This document shows, piece after piece, positions 28,224 through 38,798 of a DNA stretch of 64,000 nt. This stretch comes from Ekhidna sp. Lineage in GTDB: Bacteria; Bacteroidota; Bacteroidia; Cytophagales; Cyclobacteriaceae. Below the pieces are notes generated by a model. The model did no database searches. It had not been told where the DNA came from and was given only the letters and a program-made list of their open reading frames with translations. Where the stretch lies: NCBI GenBank assembly GCA_014323825.1, contig JACONI010000099.1, positions 1 to 64,000 of the forward strand. Direction: 5' to 3'. The position numbers and the translations under genes were made by a program. Numbering within the stretch: position 1 is the stretch's first letter; each line of letters begins with the position of its first letter.

Positions 28224-28514
28224 ATGAAAGAAGATTCGGTCAAAAGCTTTCGAAATGCATTTCAGCACTTTCTCAAAGAAGAAAACCTGGAACACACCTT
28301 CAAGCAGAAACGATTGATTGCAAATTGGGGACACATCATGGAAAAAACAATCGCCTCCAGAACCTCTAAACTTTTTTTTAAGGATAAAGTCTTGTTCATT
28401 AAACTTACCTCAGCTCCACTAAAAAATGAAATGCAGGCTGCTAAACCACAGATTTTGGGAATAATAGAAAAAGAATTGGGACAAGGTGAAGTGGTTGATG
28501 TGAGGTTAATGTGA
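28224..28514 (+). CDS. DUF721 (DciA-like) protein
   Basis: WGHIMEKTIASRTSKLFFKDKVLFIKLTSAPLKNEMQAAKPQIL. Confidence 0.85.
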   Translation: MKEDSVKSFRNAFQHFLKEENLEHTFKQKRLIANWGHIMEKTIASRTSKLFFKDKVLFIKLTSAPLKNEMQAAKPQILGIIEKELGQGEVVDVRLM

Positions 28515-28910
28515 TTCTTCAAATAAAAACTCCGGACGACCTCTCATTTTAATTCTACAGACAAATGTCCGACTTCTCTTTCCTGATATTTTCTTAATTG
28601 ATTCCCATTCACGTATTACTTTTAATGCTTTTGTCCAGTAATTGGACCCACTCGAGAAACTTATAATGAATACACTCACACTTTCTTCAAAGAATAGCTT
28701 TACTTCTCTTTTTCTTGTTTTCTGCTTTAAATCATGAGTAATAAGAATACCTTTTCTTTTTCCTATTAAAGAAATTAAATCCTCATCTTTTACTCCCTTG
28801 TGAAAAGCGGCTTCCGTGCTATAAACTTCATGAACATTCTCCGATGATTCCAGTACGTCTAATGCGCGGGCGATAGGAGGTGGTATGCACTCATCAAGAA
28901 AAAAGACCAT
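28506..28910 (-). CDS. DUF5615 PIN-like (VapC45-type) toxin
   Basis: FFLDECIPPPIARALDVL and DLISLIGKRKGILITHDLKQKTRKRE. Confidence 0.82.
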   Translation of the reverse strand: MVFFLDECIPPPIARALDVLESSENVHEVYSTEAAFHKGVKDEDLISLIGKRKGILITHDLKQKTRKREVKLFFEESVSVFIISFSSGSNYWTKALKVIREWESIKKISGKRSRTFVCRIKMRGRPEFLFEESH

Positions 28911-28919
28911 TAAGCTATT

Positions 28920-29612
28920 TTAAGCTGCTTTTGCATATTCAATTGCATCTGAAATCTGTTCAATACTTAAATCATACAAACTCGCAATCAGGTTGATGCT
29001 ATCACCCCCTGAATATAAATCATAAATAACTTCGGGAATGATGTTTGTTCCTTCAATGACCGGCTGGCCAAATTGATTTTCCGGCTTAACAACAACATGT
29101 TTGTCCTTACCTATGGGATAGTATTTTGTGGCTAAATCGGACTTATCAAATTTAATTTTTGCACAATAAGGTTCCAAAAATTGGTGGAATGCGAGTTGAA
29201 GGCTTTTATCTGCAACAATCATCGGGCTGTCATCTCCAAAAAATATCTGACCACCATCAGTGTAAACAGCTTTCTTTATAAAAGGGTAAGGTGTATCGTA
29301 AACCTTAGCCAGGGTAGTGTGCGCTTCCATTATTTTTTTTGACTTTACATTCTTATCCTGAAGCAGATAAAAGACACTTATTTCGATCAGAGCATAGAAA
29401 TTAACAGCATAGAATTTATCGTCCATTTCAAAAGCATATTTATAATCAATATCGGCAGAAAATTTACCTTTCAAGTAAGTTTCCATAGTATATTTTACCT
29501 TCGAATAGGGCAGTCTTAATATTTTGGCAATATCGGAAACAGCATAAACTCCTTCGCCTATCTTTGGCTTTTCATAGTTAGTAGTCAGGGTTGTCATTTT
29601 TTGAAATAGCAT
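28920..29612 (-). CDS. DUF433 (VapB45-type) antitoxin
   Basis: C-terminal GQPVIEGTNIIPEVIYDLYSGGDSINLIASLYDLSIEQISDAIEYA. Confidence 0.85.
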   Translation of the reverse strand: MLFQKMTTLTTNYEKPKIGEGVYAVSDIAKILRLPYSKVKYTMETYLKGKFSADIDYKYAFEMDDKFYAVNFYALIEISVFYLLQDKNVKSKKIMEAHTTLAKVYDTPYPFIKKAVYTDGGQIFFGDDSPMIVADKSLQLAFHQFLEPYCAKIKFDKSDLATKYYPIGKDKHVVVKPENQFGQPVIEGTNIIPEVIYDLYSGGDSINLIASLYDLSIEQISDAIEYAKAA

Positions 29613-29697
29613 TTTGCTAAGGTAACCTTACTAAAATGGGTATCAAAAATTATCCGTAAAGCCGCTTGAGCATTTGATTCAAAACGACAGTAGCTTT

Positions 29698-30357
29698 TTA
29701 TTGTTTCAATAAAGGTATTCTCCACATAAGGTAATAATCAAAAGCAGTAGAATTTCTGCGCTTAGTGTTTCCAAATCCCGGGATGTCAAAGGTCTCTAAC
29801 TGTCCTTCACCGTTTATTTTCCGTATCAACTGCCACCTGGCAGTGAAACCCATGTAGAAATTGGAAACAACCTTGCCTCTAAGGTTAAAAGTCACCTCAG
29901 CCCAACGAGCTTTTAAGTTTGAATTTTCAAAATCATAATCCAGTATTCCAAAACCCTGATCCCCTGTATAATCTAATTGATCTTTAAACTCTGCCCTGGC
30001 ATACCTTAGCCCTAGTGAAATTGCATTCCCGCTTTTTTTGCTTTTTACAAAGTTCCAATCTCCACCGACCCGAAAATAGCTTCCTCTGTTTTCATAGGTA
30101 TATGTCTTCCCGTGCGTGTTTTCTTCAATACCTAAATCAATTATGATATTCAAAAGGTGCATCGCTAATGCTACCTGCATTTCATGCGTGAGTATATCGG
30201 AACCAAAAACTGTTCTCCCACTTCGAATAGCATTAAAGCCGATTTTAATTTCATGAGGTTTCCATACAGGCTTTGGTTTAAGCGGCACCTCCTGATCTTG
30301 GCCGAATGCAGTAAAAAGGCTGATACAAAACAGACTACTGAAAATAAACCTCCACAT
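29698..30357 (-). CDS. DUF6048 family protein
   Basis: Outer-membrane-like beta protein, paired with a DUF6452 lipoprotein gene as in other Bacteroidota. Confidence 0.65.
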   Translation of the reverse strand: MWRFIFSSLFCISLFTAFGQDQEVPLKPKPVWKPHEIKIGFNAIRSGRTVFGSDILTHEMQVALAMHLLNIIIDLGIEENTHGKTYTYENRGSYFRVGGDWNFVKSKKSGNAISLGLRYARAEFKDQLDYTGDQGFGILDYDFENSNLKARWAEVTFNLRGKVVSNFYMGFTARWQLIRKINGEGQLETFDIPGFGNTKRRNSTAFDYYLMWRIPLLKQ

Positions 30358-30784
30358 TTGTTGTTAGTTGATTATTAGTGATAGTTCCCGGAATAGCTAA
30401 AGAATCAAACGTATAGTTCACTGTATCCAGATTTGAATAGTAAAAAGAAGGAGGGCAGTCCGGGTCAAAAATCGAAACATTAGTCTGATAACTCAGGGTC
30501 AGCCTGTGAGTTACGTCGGTACCAACCGAATCAAATTGGTAAGTAATGGATGCTTCATCCGGATTAAGCGGCAAACCGATTGCTGTTGAATCACTAAAAT
30601 AAAACCCTTCACCATAAATAAATCCGCTTGATGATGTCTGAAAAGCCACCTTTTTGGGATCTTGTGTATCCAAATCATAAAACCTTAGAATAAAAAAATC
30701 TAACTGATCATTTGTATCACAATTTTCTATGTCATTACAAGAAAAAACAATTGCTGCACTCAATATTATAAAGGGTTTTTTCAC
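30335..30784 (-). CDS. DUF6452 family lipoprotein
   Basis: Lipobox AIVFSCND; layout and neighbourhood typical of the family. Confidence 0.65.
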   Translation of the reverse strand: MKKPFIILSAAIVFSCNDIENCDTNDQLDFFILRFYDLDTQDPKKVAFQTSSSGFIYGEGFYFSDSTAIGLPLNPDEASITYQFDSVGTDVTHRLTLSYQTNVSIFDPDCPPSFYYSNLDTVNYTFDSLAIPGTITNNQLTTNVEVYFQ

Positions 30785-30828
30785 AGGATGGTAAAATTAC
30801 AACTAGCTTTGCGCATAGCAATCAGTTC

Positions 30829-32145
30829 ATGAAAACGAAGGGTTTAAAGAAAACAAAAGTCAATATTGTCACTTTGGGCTGCTCCAAAAATCTGGTTGAT
30901 TCCGAAGTGATGCTGACACAATTGAAAGGTAACAACATTGATGCCACGCATGAAGTACAAAATGACCGCTCAAACGTTGTTGTAATCAATACTTGTGGGT
31001 TTATTGATAATGCAAAACAGGAAAGTATCAATACAATATTAAGATATGTTGATGCAAAAGAAGAGGGGCTCGTAGAGAAAGTGTACGTTTCGGGATGCCT
31101 CTCTCAGCGTTACAAAAATGAACTAAAAGAAGAAATCCCCGATGTAGACGCATGGTTCGGTACCGGAGAGCTTCCAGCCTTGTTAAAAAAATTCAATGCA
31201 GACTATAAAAAAGAACTTCTTGGGGAGAGGGTGATCACCACAAGCAGGCACTACGCTTACTTGAAAATTGCAGAAGGTTGCAACAGACCTTGCAGCTTTT
31301 GTGCCATTCCACTGATGAGAGGAAAACACATCTCAAAGCCTATGGAACAAGTAGTTGCTGAAGCGGAGTCATTAGTCGGACAAGGGACCAAAGAGATCCT
31401 CTTAATCGCTCAGGACTCTACTTACTATGGACTGGATCTTTATAAAAAACGAACTCTCGCTGAACTCATGGACCGCCTTGCCGATATAGAGGGTTTGGAT
31501 TGGATTCGGCTTCATTATGCGTTTCCAACAGGTTTCCCTGAGAACGTTTTGAATGTGATGGCAAAAAGAACGAATATTTGCAATTACCTGGACATTCCAT
31601 TGCAGCATGCCTCAGACAACATGTTAAAAATCATGCGAAGAGGTACTACAAGAAATAAGACAGAGGCTCTACTTGAAAAGATGCGCAATAAAGTTCCCGG
31701 TATTGCAATCAGAACAACGATGATTGCAGGACATCCGGGAGAAACTGAAGATGATTTTGAAGAAATGCTTGATTTTGTAGAAAAAAATAGATTCGACCGC
31801 TTGGGAATCTTTACCTATTCGCATGAGGAGAATACCCACTCTTACTCATTTCAGGATGATGTCCCGGAAGCAATCAAACAAGAACGTGCAAATGCCGTAA
31901 TGGAATTGCAAGAAGAAATCTCCTTGACTTTGAACGAACAAAAAATCGGAAAAGAATTTAAGGTGCTGATTGATCAGGTGGAAAGCGGGCAATTCATTGG
32001 CAGAACAGAGCATGACTCGCCTGAAGTAGATAATGAGGTGATCATCTCAGCCGATAACGATTACTTGAGGATTGGAGATTTCAATCAAATCAAAATCACT
32101 GATGCGACAGCATTTGACCTTTACGGTGAACCTGCTGCGAAATAA
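30829..32145 (+). CDS. rimO: Ribosomal protein S12 methylthiotransferase
   Basis: TLGCSKNLVDSE, EGCNRPCSFCAIPLMRG, LDIPLQHASDNMLKIMRRG. Confidence 0.97.
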   Translation: MKTKGLKKTKVNIVTLGCSKNLVDSEVMLTQLKGNNIDATHEVQNDRSNVVVINTCGFIDNAKQESINTILRYVDAKEEGLVEKVYVSGCLSQRYKNELKEEIPDVDAWFGTGELPALLKKFNADYKKELLGERVITTSRHYAYLKIAEGCNRPCSFCAIPLMRGKHISKPMEQVVAEAESLVGQGTKEILLIAQDSTYYGLDLYKKRTLAELMDRLADIEGLDWIRLHYAFPTGFPENVLNVMAKRTNICNYLDIPLQHASDNMLKIMRRGTTRNKTEALLEKMRNKVPGIAIRTTMIAGHPGETEDDFEEMLDFVEKNRFDRLGIFTYSHEENTHSYSFQDDVPEAIKQERANAVMELQEEISLTLNEQKIGKEFKVLIDQVESGQFIGRTEHDSPEVDNEVIISADNDYLRIGDFNQIKITDATAFDLYGEPAAK

Positions 32146-32160
32146 CTTGTTAATAAATCC

Positions 32161-33714
32161 GTGCAAACTGAAACCATCTCACTTGAAGAAACAGGCTGTT
32201 TTTCAAAAACTTTCCTGGATTATCTGTCTGGCAGCGAAGAGTTACTGCCCTTTTATAGGTTCAAGCCTGAAATAGAAAGTTTTAAATCTGCAATTGAATC
32301 AAGACCTTTTCCAAAAGAAAGAAGGGAAAAACTCGTTAAAGTATTATCCAAACAGTACGAAATTTCCAATGCCTCTCCGACCGTCTCCAAAAATATTGAG
32401 GCACTACGTAAAGCTGGTACTTTCACAATTACTACCGGCCATCAGCTAAATATTTTCACAGGGCCGCTATATTTTCTTTATAAAATTATCACGGTAATCA
32501 ATACTTGCAAAGCATTAAGTCAAACCTATCCGGAGTATGATTTTGTTCCGGTTTACTGGATGGCCAGTGAAGACCATGATTTTGAAGAAATCAATCACTT
32601 TCTATTCGAGGGGAAGAAAATAACCTGGGAAACCAACCAAAAAGGAGCAGTAGGACGGTTTGATCCTGAAGAGCTTCGCAGAATTGCAGAGAAGTTACCT
32701 CAGGGAGCCTTTTTTTTTAGAGAAGCTTATAACATGAGTAGTCTTTCTGATGCCGTTAGAAATTATGTGAATTTCCTATTCGGAAATGAAGGCCTTATTG
32801 TGATTGATGCTGATGCCCCCGATCTCAAAAGAACACTGATACCGGTAATTGAAGATGACTTATTTTCTCATACGCCAGAAGTTCTTGCTTCCAAAACCAC
32901 TGCAATGCTTAACTCATTAGGGCATAAAACTCAGGTTAATGCCCGACAGATTAATTTCTTTTATTTAAAAGGAGATGTTCGTGAGCGTATTGAAAAGAAG
33001 GGTAATGAATTTGAGGTATTAAATACAGATATTAGGTTTTCAGAAGAGGAAATTAAAGGCCTCATCCGGAATCAGCCTGAAGAATTTAGTCCCAATGTAA
33101 TTCTTAGACCACTTTATCAGGAAATGATTCTGCCTAATCTCGCCTATGTTGGAGGTCCTTCCGAGTTAATCTATTGGTTGCAACTAAAAGATATTTTTAA
33201 TTATTTTGATATGCCCTTTCCAATACTGATGCCAAGGAATTTCAGCCTCGTGTGTCCGCTTGCACACAAACGGAAATGGGATAAGATTGGATTTTCAAAG
33301 AAAGACTTGTTTCTTGATACTGATCGGCTTTTTACAAAATGGGTTTCTCAGAACTCATTAAACGATATTTCTTATGAAGAAGAATTGAGCCGGCTACAAA
33401 AAGTTGAGTTAACCAGTAAATCCAAAGCAAATCAGGTTGATCCCTCTCTTTCTCAGCACCTTGAAGCCATTTATGCCTCCTTCTCTAAAAAGTTGAAGAA
33501 TGCAGAGAAGAAGACCATTCGTGCTGCAAAAAGAAAGTTTGGAGAAAAAAAGCTCCAGATTGATGCCATAAAGAACAGTTTATTTCCGGATGGAACTTTA
33601 CAGGAAAGAAAAGAGAACTTTTTAAAATTTTATTTAAAAGATCCGCAATTTATTCAGCACCTAATGGAAACATTTGATCCATTCAACTATCAGATGTATA
33701 TACTTTACGAGTAG
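32161..33714 (+). CDS. bshC: Bacillithiol biosynthesis cysteine-adding enzyme
   Basis: TITTGHQLNIFTGPLYFLYKIITVI and YWMASEDHDFEEINHF. Confidence 0.96.
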   Translation: MQTETISLEETGCFSKTFLDYLSGSEELLPFYRFKPEIESFKSAIESRPFPKERREKLVKVLSKQYEISNASPTVSKNIEALRKAGTFTITTGHQLNIFTGPLYFLYKIITVINTCKALSQTYPEYDFVPVYWMASEDHDFEEINHFLFEGKKITWETNQKGAVGRFDPEELRRIAEKLPQGAFFFREAYNMSSLSDAVRNYVNFLFGNEGLIVIDADAPDLKRTLIPVIEDDLFSHTPEVLASKTTAMLNSLGHKTQVNARQINFFYLKGDVRERIEKKGNEFEVLNTDIRFSEEEIKGLIRNQPEEFSPNVILRPLYQEMILPNLAYVGGPSELIYWLQLKDIFNYFDMPFPILMPRNFSLVCPLAHKRKWDKIGFSKKDLFLDTDRLFTKWVSQNSLNDISYEEELSRLQKVELTSKSKANQVDPSLSQHLEAIYASFSKKLKNAEKKTIRAAKRKFGEKKLQIDAIKNSLFPDGTLQERKENFLKFYLKDPQFIQHLMETFDPFNYQMYILYE

Positions 33715-33717
33715 CCT

Positions 33718-34788
33718 ATGGATATTAAAGTACCAACCCTTCTCATTGACAAGGAGAAATGCCGGAAGAACATTAAAAAAATGTTTGAGAAAGCCACCAA
33801 AGCCAAAGCGACCCTACGTCCTCATTTTAAGACCCATCATTCAGCAATAGTAGCAAGCTGGTATCGGGAGCTAGGGATAAATCAGTGTACAGTCAGTTCC
33901 GTTTCCATGGCAAATTACTTTGCAAAGCATGGTTGGAAAGACATTACCATCGCATTTCCGTATAATCCATTGGAATCTGTGGAAATAAATGCCCTCGCCG
34001 GAAAGATAGACCTCAGTATACTTCTTGAATCAAATGAAAGTGCAATACATGCAAGGGAGAACCTCAAAAACAAAGTAGGTTACTTCATAAAAATTGATGT
34101 AGGCACCCTCCGTACCGGAATTGATCATAAAAATGAAGATTTAATTAATAATATCATAAGCACTTTGGGAAAAGAATTAGATTTTAGGGGTTTTCTTGCT
34201 CACGCAGGACATACTTACGGAGCCGGAACGATTGAAAATATCCAATGGATCTTTGATCAGGCTGAGAAGATGCTTGTTCCATTGAGAGAAAGATTTGGAG
34301 GAATTCTTTCTTATGGCGACACTCCCTCATGCAGCATCATTGAAGATCTTTCAACTTATGATGAGCTCCGTCCCGGAAATTTTGTTTTTTATGATTGGAT
34401 GCAACATGAAATAGGGTCTTGCACAGTGAATGAAATTGCCGTTTGCTTAGCAAGTCCTGTGACCGCAATCCACCCTGAGAGAAGTGAAGTTGTTATTTAT
34501 GGAGGAGCAGTACACCTTTCTAAAGATTCATTGTCCACCAAGAATGGCACGTGCTTTGGAAAAGTTGTAGAACTTACTGCCAATGGCTGGAATACCTCTT
34601 TAATAGGTAATGTAAATCGCATCTCTCAAGAACACGGTATTATCAAATTATCTGAAAATTTTATCAGTGATGTTAAGGTTGGAGATATAATTGGCGTAAT
34701 TCCTGTACATTCGTGCCTTGCTGCGGATATTCAAGGACATTATCTATCTACAAATGGAGAACGAATTGAAAAGCTTTCTAAGACTTAA
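33718..34788 (+). CDS. D-threonine aldolase-like alanine racemase N-terminal family enzyme
   Basis: TLLIDKEKCRKNIKKM...RPHFKTHHSAIVASWY; PLP fold type III signature. Confidence 0.88.
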   Translation: MDIKVPTLLIDKEKCRKNIKKMFEKATKAKATLRPHFKTHHSAIVASWYRELGINQCTVSSVSMANYFAKHGWKDITIAFPYNPLESVEINALAGKIDLSILLESNESAIHARENLKNKVGYFIKIDVGTLRTGIDHKNEDLINNIISTLGKELDFRGFLAHAGHTYGAGTIENIQWIFDQAEKMLVPLRERFGGILSYGDTPSCSIIEDLSTYDELRPGNFVFYDWMQHEIGSCTVNEIAVCLASPVTAIHPERSEVVIYGGAVHLSKDSLSTKNGTCFGKVVELTANGWNTSLIGNVNRISQEHGIIKLSENFISDVKVGDIIGVIPVHSCLAADIQGHYLSTNGERIEKLSKT

Positions 34789-35938
34789 ACTTTTTTGTGG
34801 AATAGTACTGCTTTCGGTATTAATCCGGTCAGAGGCGGCAATCTTTATTGACCCTGCAAAAGATTCCATTGATACCATGATTGGTCAAATGATCATGATT
34901 GGCGCAGGTGATTTCAACTTGGTAGAAGGGAATGAAGTAATTTTCCAAGAAATAAAAAGTGGAAAAGTAGGGGGTGTCGTTTTGTACGAAAAAAACATTC
35001 TGTTTGAAAGTCCGAAATCGGAGCTTGCACTCCTTATACAAACACTCCAAAAAAACGCTGATATTCCTCTTTTCATAAGTATTGATGAAGAAGGCGGCCG
35101 GGTCAATAGAATGAAAATGAGGTATGGCTTCCCTAAGACTGTTTCGGCTCAGTACCTTGGAAAACTTGACAACCTTGACTCAACTCGTTTTTATGCTAGG
35201 CAAACGGCAAGTTTATTGAATAGCTTTGGAATAAATATGAATTATGCTCCGGTATTGGATGTGAACCTTAATCCCAAGAACCCGGTAATTGGAAAGATGG
35301 AAAGAAGCTTTTCCGTTGACTACTATGAAGTCATCAAGCATGCAAATGCCGTGATTGAAGAGCATCAAAAACAAGGCGTTATTCCGGTTTTGAAGCATTT
35401 TCCCGGCCATGGCAGCAGTCGCAATGATACACATCTGGGCCTTACCGATGTTACTGAAACATGGCAAATAGAAGAGGTTTATCCTTATTCAGCATTGATT
35501 GATAGTGGTAAAGTACAAGCTGTCATGACCGCACATATCGTTAACAAATCATTGGATCAAACAAAAAATCCGGCTACATTATCAAAGAGAATTGTCTCGG
35601 GACTTTTGAGAGACTTCCTCCATTTTGATGGAGTTATTATTTCAGACGATATGCAAATGGGGGCCATAAATAATGAATATGGATTGCGGGAATCCATAAA
35701 AATGTCATTGCTTGCCGGAGTGGATATACTAATGTTTGCAAATAATGTAAGAGATGATGAACGAGTATCTGCTACCACAATTCATGCTATTATTAAAGAC
35801 CTCCTCTTTGAAGGAGTCATCTCAAAAGAAAGAATACTTCAATCATACAGCCGAATTATTAAGATGAAAAAAGAGGCAGGGCTATGCAGCCCTAATTATC
35901 TCAAAATTTTAAAAAGCAAGCTCAAAGTCTATAATTGA
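34754..35938 (+). CDS. Glycoside hydrolase family 3 (beta-N-acetylhexosaminidase-like)
   Basis: IDEEGGRVNRMK, VLKHFPGHGSSRNDTHLGL, VIISDDMQMGAI. Confidence 0.94.
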   Translation: MENELKSFLRLKLFCGIVLLSVLIRSEAAIFIDPAKDSIDTMIGQMIMIGAGDFNLVEGNEVIFQEIKSGKVGGVVLYEKNILFESPKSELALLIQTLQKNADIPLFISIDEEGGRVNRMKMRYGFPKTVSAQYLGKLDNLDSTRFYARQTASLLNSFGINMNYAPVLDVNLNPKNPVIGKMERSFSVDYYEVIKHANAVIEEHQKQGVIPVLKHFPGHGSSRNDTHLGLTDVTETWQIEEVYPYSALIDSGKVQAVMTAHIVNKSLDQTKNPATLSKRIVSGLLRDFLHFDGVIISDDMQMGAINNEYGLRESIKMSLLAGVDILMFANNVRDDERVSATTIHAIIKDLLFEGVISKERILQSYSRIIKMKKEAGLCSPNYLKILKSKLKVYN

Positions 35939-36163
35939 GTTTCTTCCCCTTTTAATTCTTATATTAAGATTAAACCGGATTGTAAAGAAACCTATAAATA
36001 ATTAGGGTAATTTGTAACCACACTTGGAGAAGGAGAACAAAGAGCGTACTAATATCTTCAGAAAGATAATGCTCATATTAAAATGTATTTTTTATCTTTT
36101 GGAATTGATCAGCAACATCATAAAAATAATCCCAATAAAACGATTTGTAATTATAACATAAAA

Positions 36164-37592
36164 TTATCCGCCGAATGAAAATTTTTGATTTAGCAAGGAC
36201 TCTCTTGCTTTTATTTTTATCCTGAGATATTCCATAGGTCGGTCACCTTTTATTCGGTTACAATTCTCACAAAGCAATTGATAATTTTCATAATAATCTC
36301 CGCCTCCTTTAGACTTGGGTATGATATGATCTATCTCAAAATTATAGATGTTAAACTCCTCTTTACATCCACCGCATAAGCCCTCCTGTTGTTCAAACAA
36401 TTTTTCTTTTACCGATGCACTCACAGGCTCCTCCTTTATATCCGTTCTTTTAGGCAATGAGGCATTTTCTTTTAGGTGTACAAAGTCTTTAAATAATCTC
36501 GCATCATCACTCAATCTGTCAATAAGGATTTCCGATGTTTTTGTTTCTATATCAATACCTATCCATTTTCTGCCTAACTGCTGTGCTGCCACACAAGTTG
36601 TGGCACATCCGCAAAACGGGTCTAATACCACATCACCTATCTAATACCACATCACCTAAATTACTGCTTGCTTTAATAATTCTTTGAAGTAATGCCAATG
36701 GCTTTTGTGTGGGGTAGCCCAAAGATTCTTTTTTAGATATTCTGGGAATATCCACCCAATTATTATCTAGGGGAAGACCTTCATAATCTTGTTCGTACAT
36801 ACGCCTTTCTAACTTACCATTGGATAGAATAACAATATTACCTTTTTGATATTCTTCTTCTAACCTTTCTTTACTTAGTCTCCATCCTGAAGGATAAGGG
36901 TTTTTAAATCCTCGCCATTCAAAACATAAATTAGGTCTTTCTCCCATAGATTTTGAGCGAAATATTGGAATGCCGGTATAATACCTATGTCCCTCTTTGT
37001 CTGCTTTTTTGAATTTAAGTAATCTTTCTTCTTCATTGAGTTTTCTGGTTATATTCAAATAGTAAGAATCGGATTTGCTATAGAAGAAAATAGTATCTGT
37101 ATTAGCTCCAAACTTTTTTGAGCTATACTGACTTCCTTTGCCACGCTTTTGATTACGCTGCCATATAATTTCATTTCTAAAGTTTTCTTTATCAAATATT
37201 CTATCCAATACGATTTTCAAATAATGGCTTGCCGTAGGGTCTACGTGGAGGTATAAACTACCGGTGTCTTTTAATACCCTGTACATTTCTATCAGCCGCT
37301 GCGTCATATAGGTAATGTAGGCCATCATAGCTTTGCCATGTGTATCTTGTATGGACTCAATAAACCTAACGAGTGCAGGATATCTGTCAATCAATGCTTC
37401 CAGATAAGCCTCATTTACATCCTGCCACGTCCACATATCTTTAAAACTCGATCCCGCAGCTTTGCTGCCTATCGGTGCCGAATACATTCTTTTACTGTTA
37501 AAAGGGGGGTCTAAATAGATCAAGTCTACCGACTGACTGTTCAGGCTATGCAATACATACAGGTTATCTCTCGTGTATAAAGTGTTTCTCAT
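36164..37592 (-). pseudogene. DNA methyltransferase with C-terminal HNH domain, split by a 19-bp tandem duplication
   Basis: DLIYLDPPFNS...NLGDVVLD|R* and MVLDPFCGCATTC...EGLCGGCKEEFN...FEIDHIIPKSKGGGDYYENYQLLCENCN; deleting one 19-bp copy restores NLGDVVLDPFCGCATTC. Confidence 0.92.
36621..36658. repeat. Perfect 19-bp tandem duplication TCTAATACCACATCACCTA x2
   Basis: Copies 36621-36639 and 36640-36658 read directly. Confidence 0.97.
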
Positions 37593-37720
37593 GTTATACT
37601 ATTTAAAATCACCAATCGTCTGATTGCAATGTTTTCGGAAAGGTAATGCTTCTATTAAAATATAGGGTCATGACAACTTAAGAGCGTATATTTTAGCTTA
37701 ATTAGTTTAATTGTCTATCC

Positions 37721-37861
37721 ATGAGAAACAATTATTTATTTCGTTCACGAATTTCGGAGGCAGAGTTCAGACAAATTATTCGCTTATTTTGCCTTGATTT
37801 AACCACAAGTCAAATAAGCGCACTAACCGCTATAAGCAGAAATAGTATTCATAAGATATTG
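37721..37861 (+). pseudogene. Truncated IS1595-like transposase N-terminus
   Basis: MRNNYLFRSRISEAEFRQIIRLFCLDLTTSQISALTAISRNSIHKIL, then runs into the IS1 terminal repeat. Confidence 0.6.
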
Positions 37862-38240
37862 GGAGGTGTATCACAAAGTATGAAATCTTAAATATGCCCG
37901 TAATCAATATAATAAAAAGCTAATTCAAAGACTTTGATATGATTTTCCATCTTTTTTGAAATAACAACATGTCCGCTCTAAAGGCTCGCCTTATCCTGTG
38001 CCTTAACCGATAGTTATTCCCTTCAATGCCCTTAGTACCCTCTTTGCCTACAGGTGATTGGTGCTACTAAATGCCCGCTTAAAACTCTTCCAATTATCCA
38101 TCAATAGACAGCCCCACTTTATACCTGGTGCATTTATTTTAAATTCTAACGCATTGACTGTTTTTTCATTGCGCTTTCCCCAGACCCATTTGATAAGTTC
38201 TCTACTTTCCCGATGAATAGGCATAAATCAACCCGTTTTT
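37862..38240 (-). mobile_element. Partial, degenerate IS1-family element (3' part with one terminal repeat)
   Basis: GGAGGTGTATCACAAAGTATGA end identical to right end of the 46239-47048 copy; reverse complement encodes degraded InsB-like KWGCLLMDNWKSFKRAF. Confidence 0.8.
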
Positions 38241-38422
38241 ATACCTTTTTCCTGACCTGTTCCGTATTTTTCACTTAAATCTTTAACAAGCCTGCAATAG
38301 TTGCATATACCTTCACCATCAAAACGAATGTTTGCGGTGGTCTCATCATATATGCATCTTGAACATATTTTTGCTTATTCTAATATCAGATTTTTACTTT
38401 TATATTCGTTGTCCGTACTCAT
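38241..38422 (-). pseudogene. 5' fragment of an N-acetyl sugar amidotransferase-like gene (WbpG/PseA-like)
   Basis: Reverse strand KICSRCIYDETTANIRFDGEGICNYCRLVKDLSEKYGTGQEKG, cut by IS1; in-frame stop near its start. Confidence 0.65.
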
Positions 38423-38490
38423 GTTATGTTAGATCATCTTCGTTTTCAGGCTTATTTTTTTGAGTTGGGAGCAAATATAGTAAAATCATC

Positions 38491-38670
38491 TTATTTTTTA
38501 GTTTTTTCTTCCTTTCGGTCTTTCCAATCCCAGTAGAATTTGATCGAAGCACTGGTCCCCACAAGAATCGCAATCGTGAAAGAGATGATCTTTAGCCAAA
38601 GTGCCGTTCCCTCTAGGCTGACCACTAAAAGCATAACCCAACTGATCAATAAGTCTAGTTTGCTACTCAT
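38491..38670 (-). CDS. Small membrane protein (59 aa)
   Basis: MSSKLDLLISWVMLLVVSLEGTALWLKIISFTIAILVGTSASIKFYWDWKDRKEEKTKK*, below the ORF-track cutoff. Confidence 0.5.
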   Translation of the reverse strand: MSSKLDLLISWVMLLVVSLEGTALWLKIISFTIAILVGTSASIKFYWDWKDRKEEKTKK

Positions 38671-38798
38671 TTCTATAAAGGTTAATTATGACATTTTCTT
38701 ACTTGAATCAATAGTAATGAAAATTCTACCTCGTCACAATGAGTCATCAGACAGTTTTATTTCACTAATTCGTCCAAAAAGCTGTCGTGATCCCAAAT

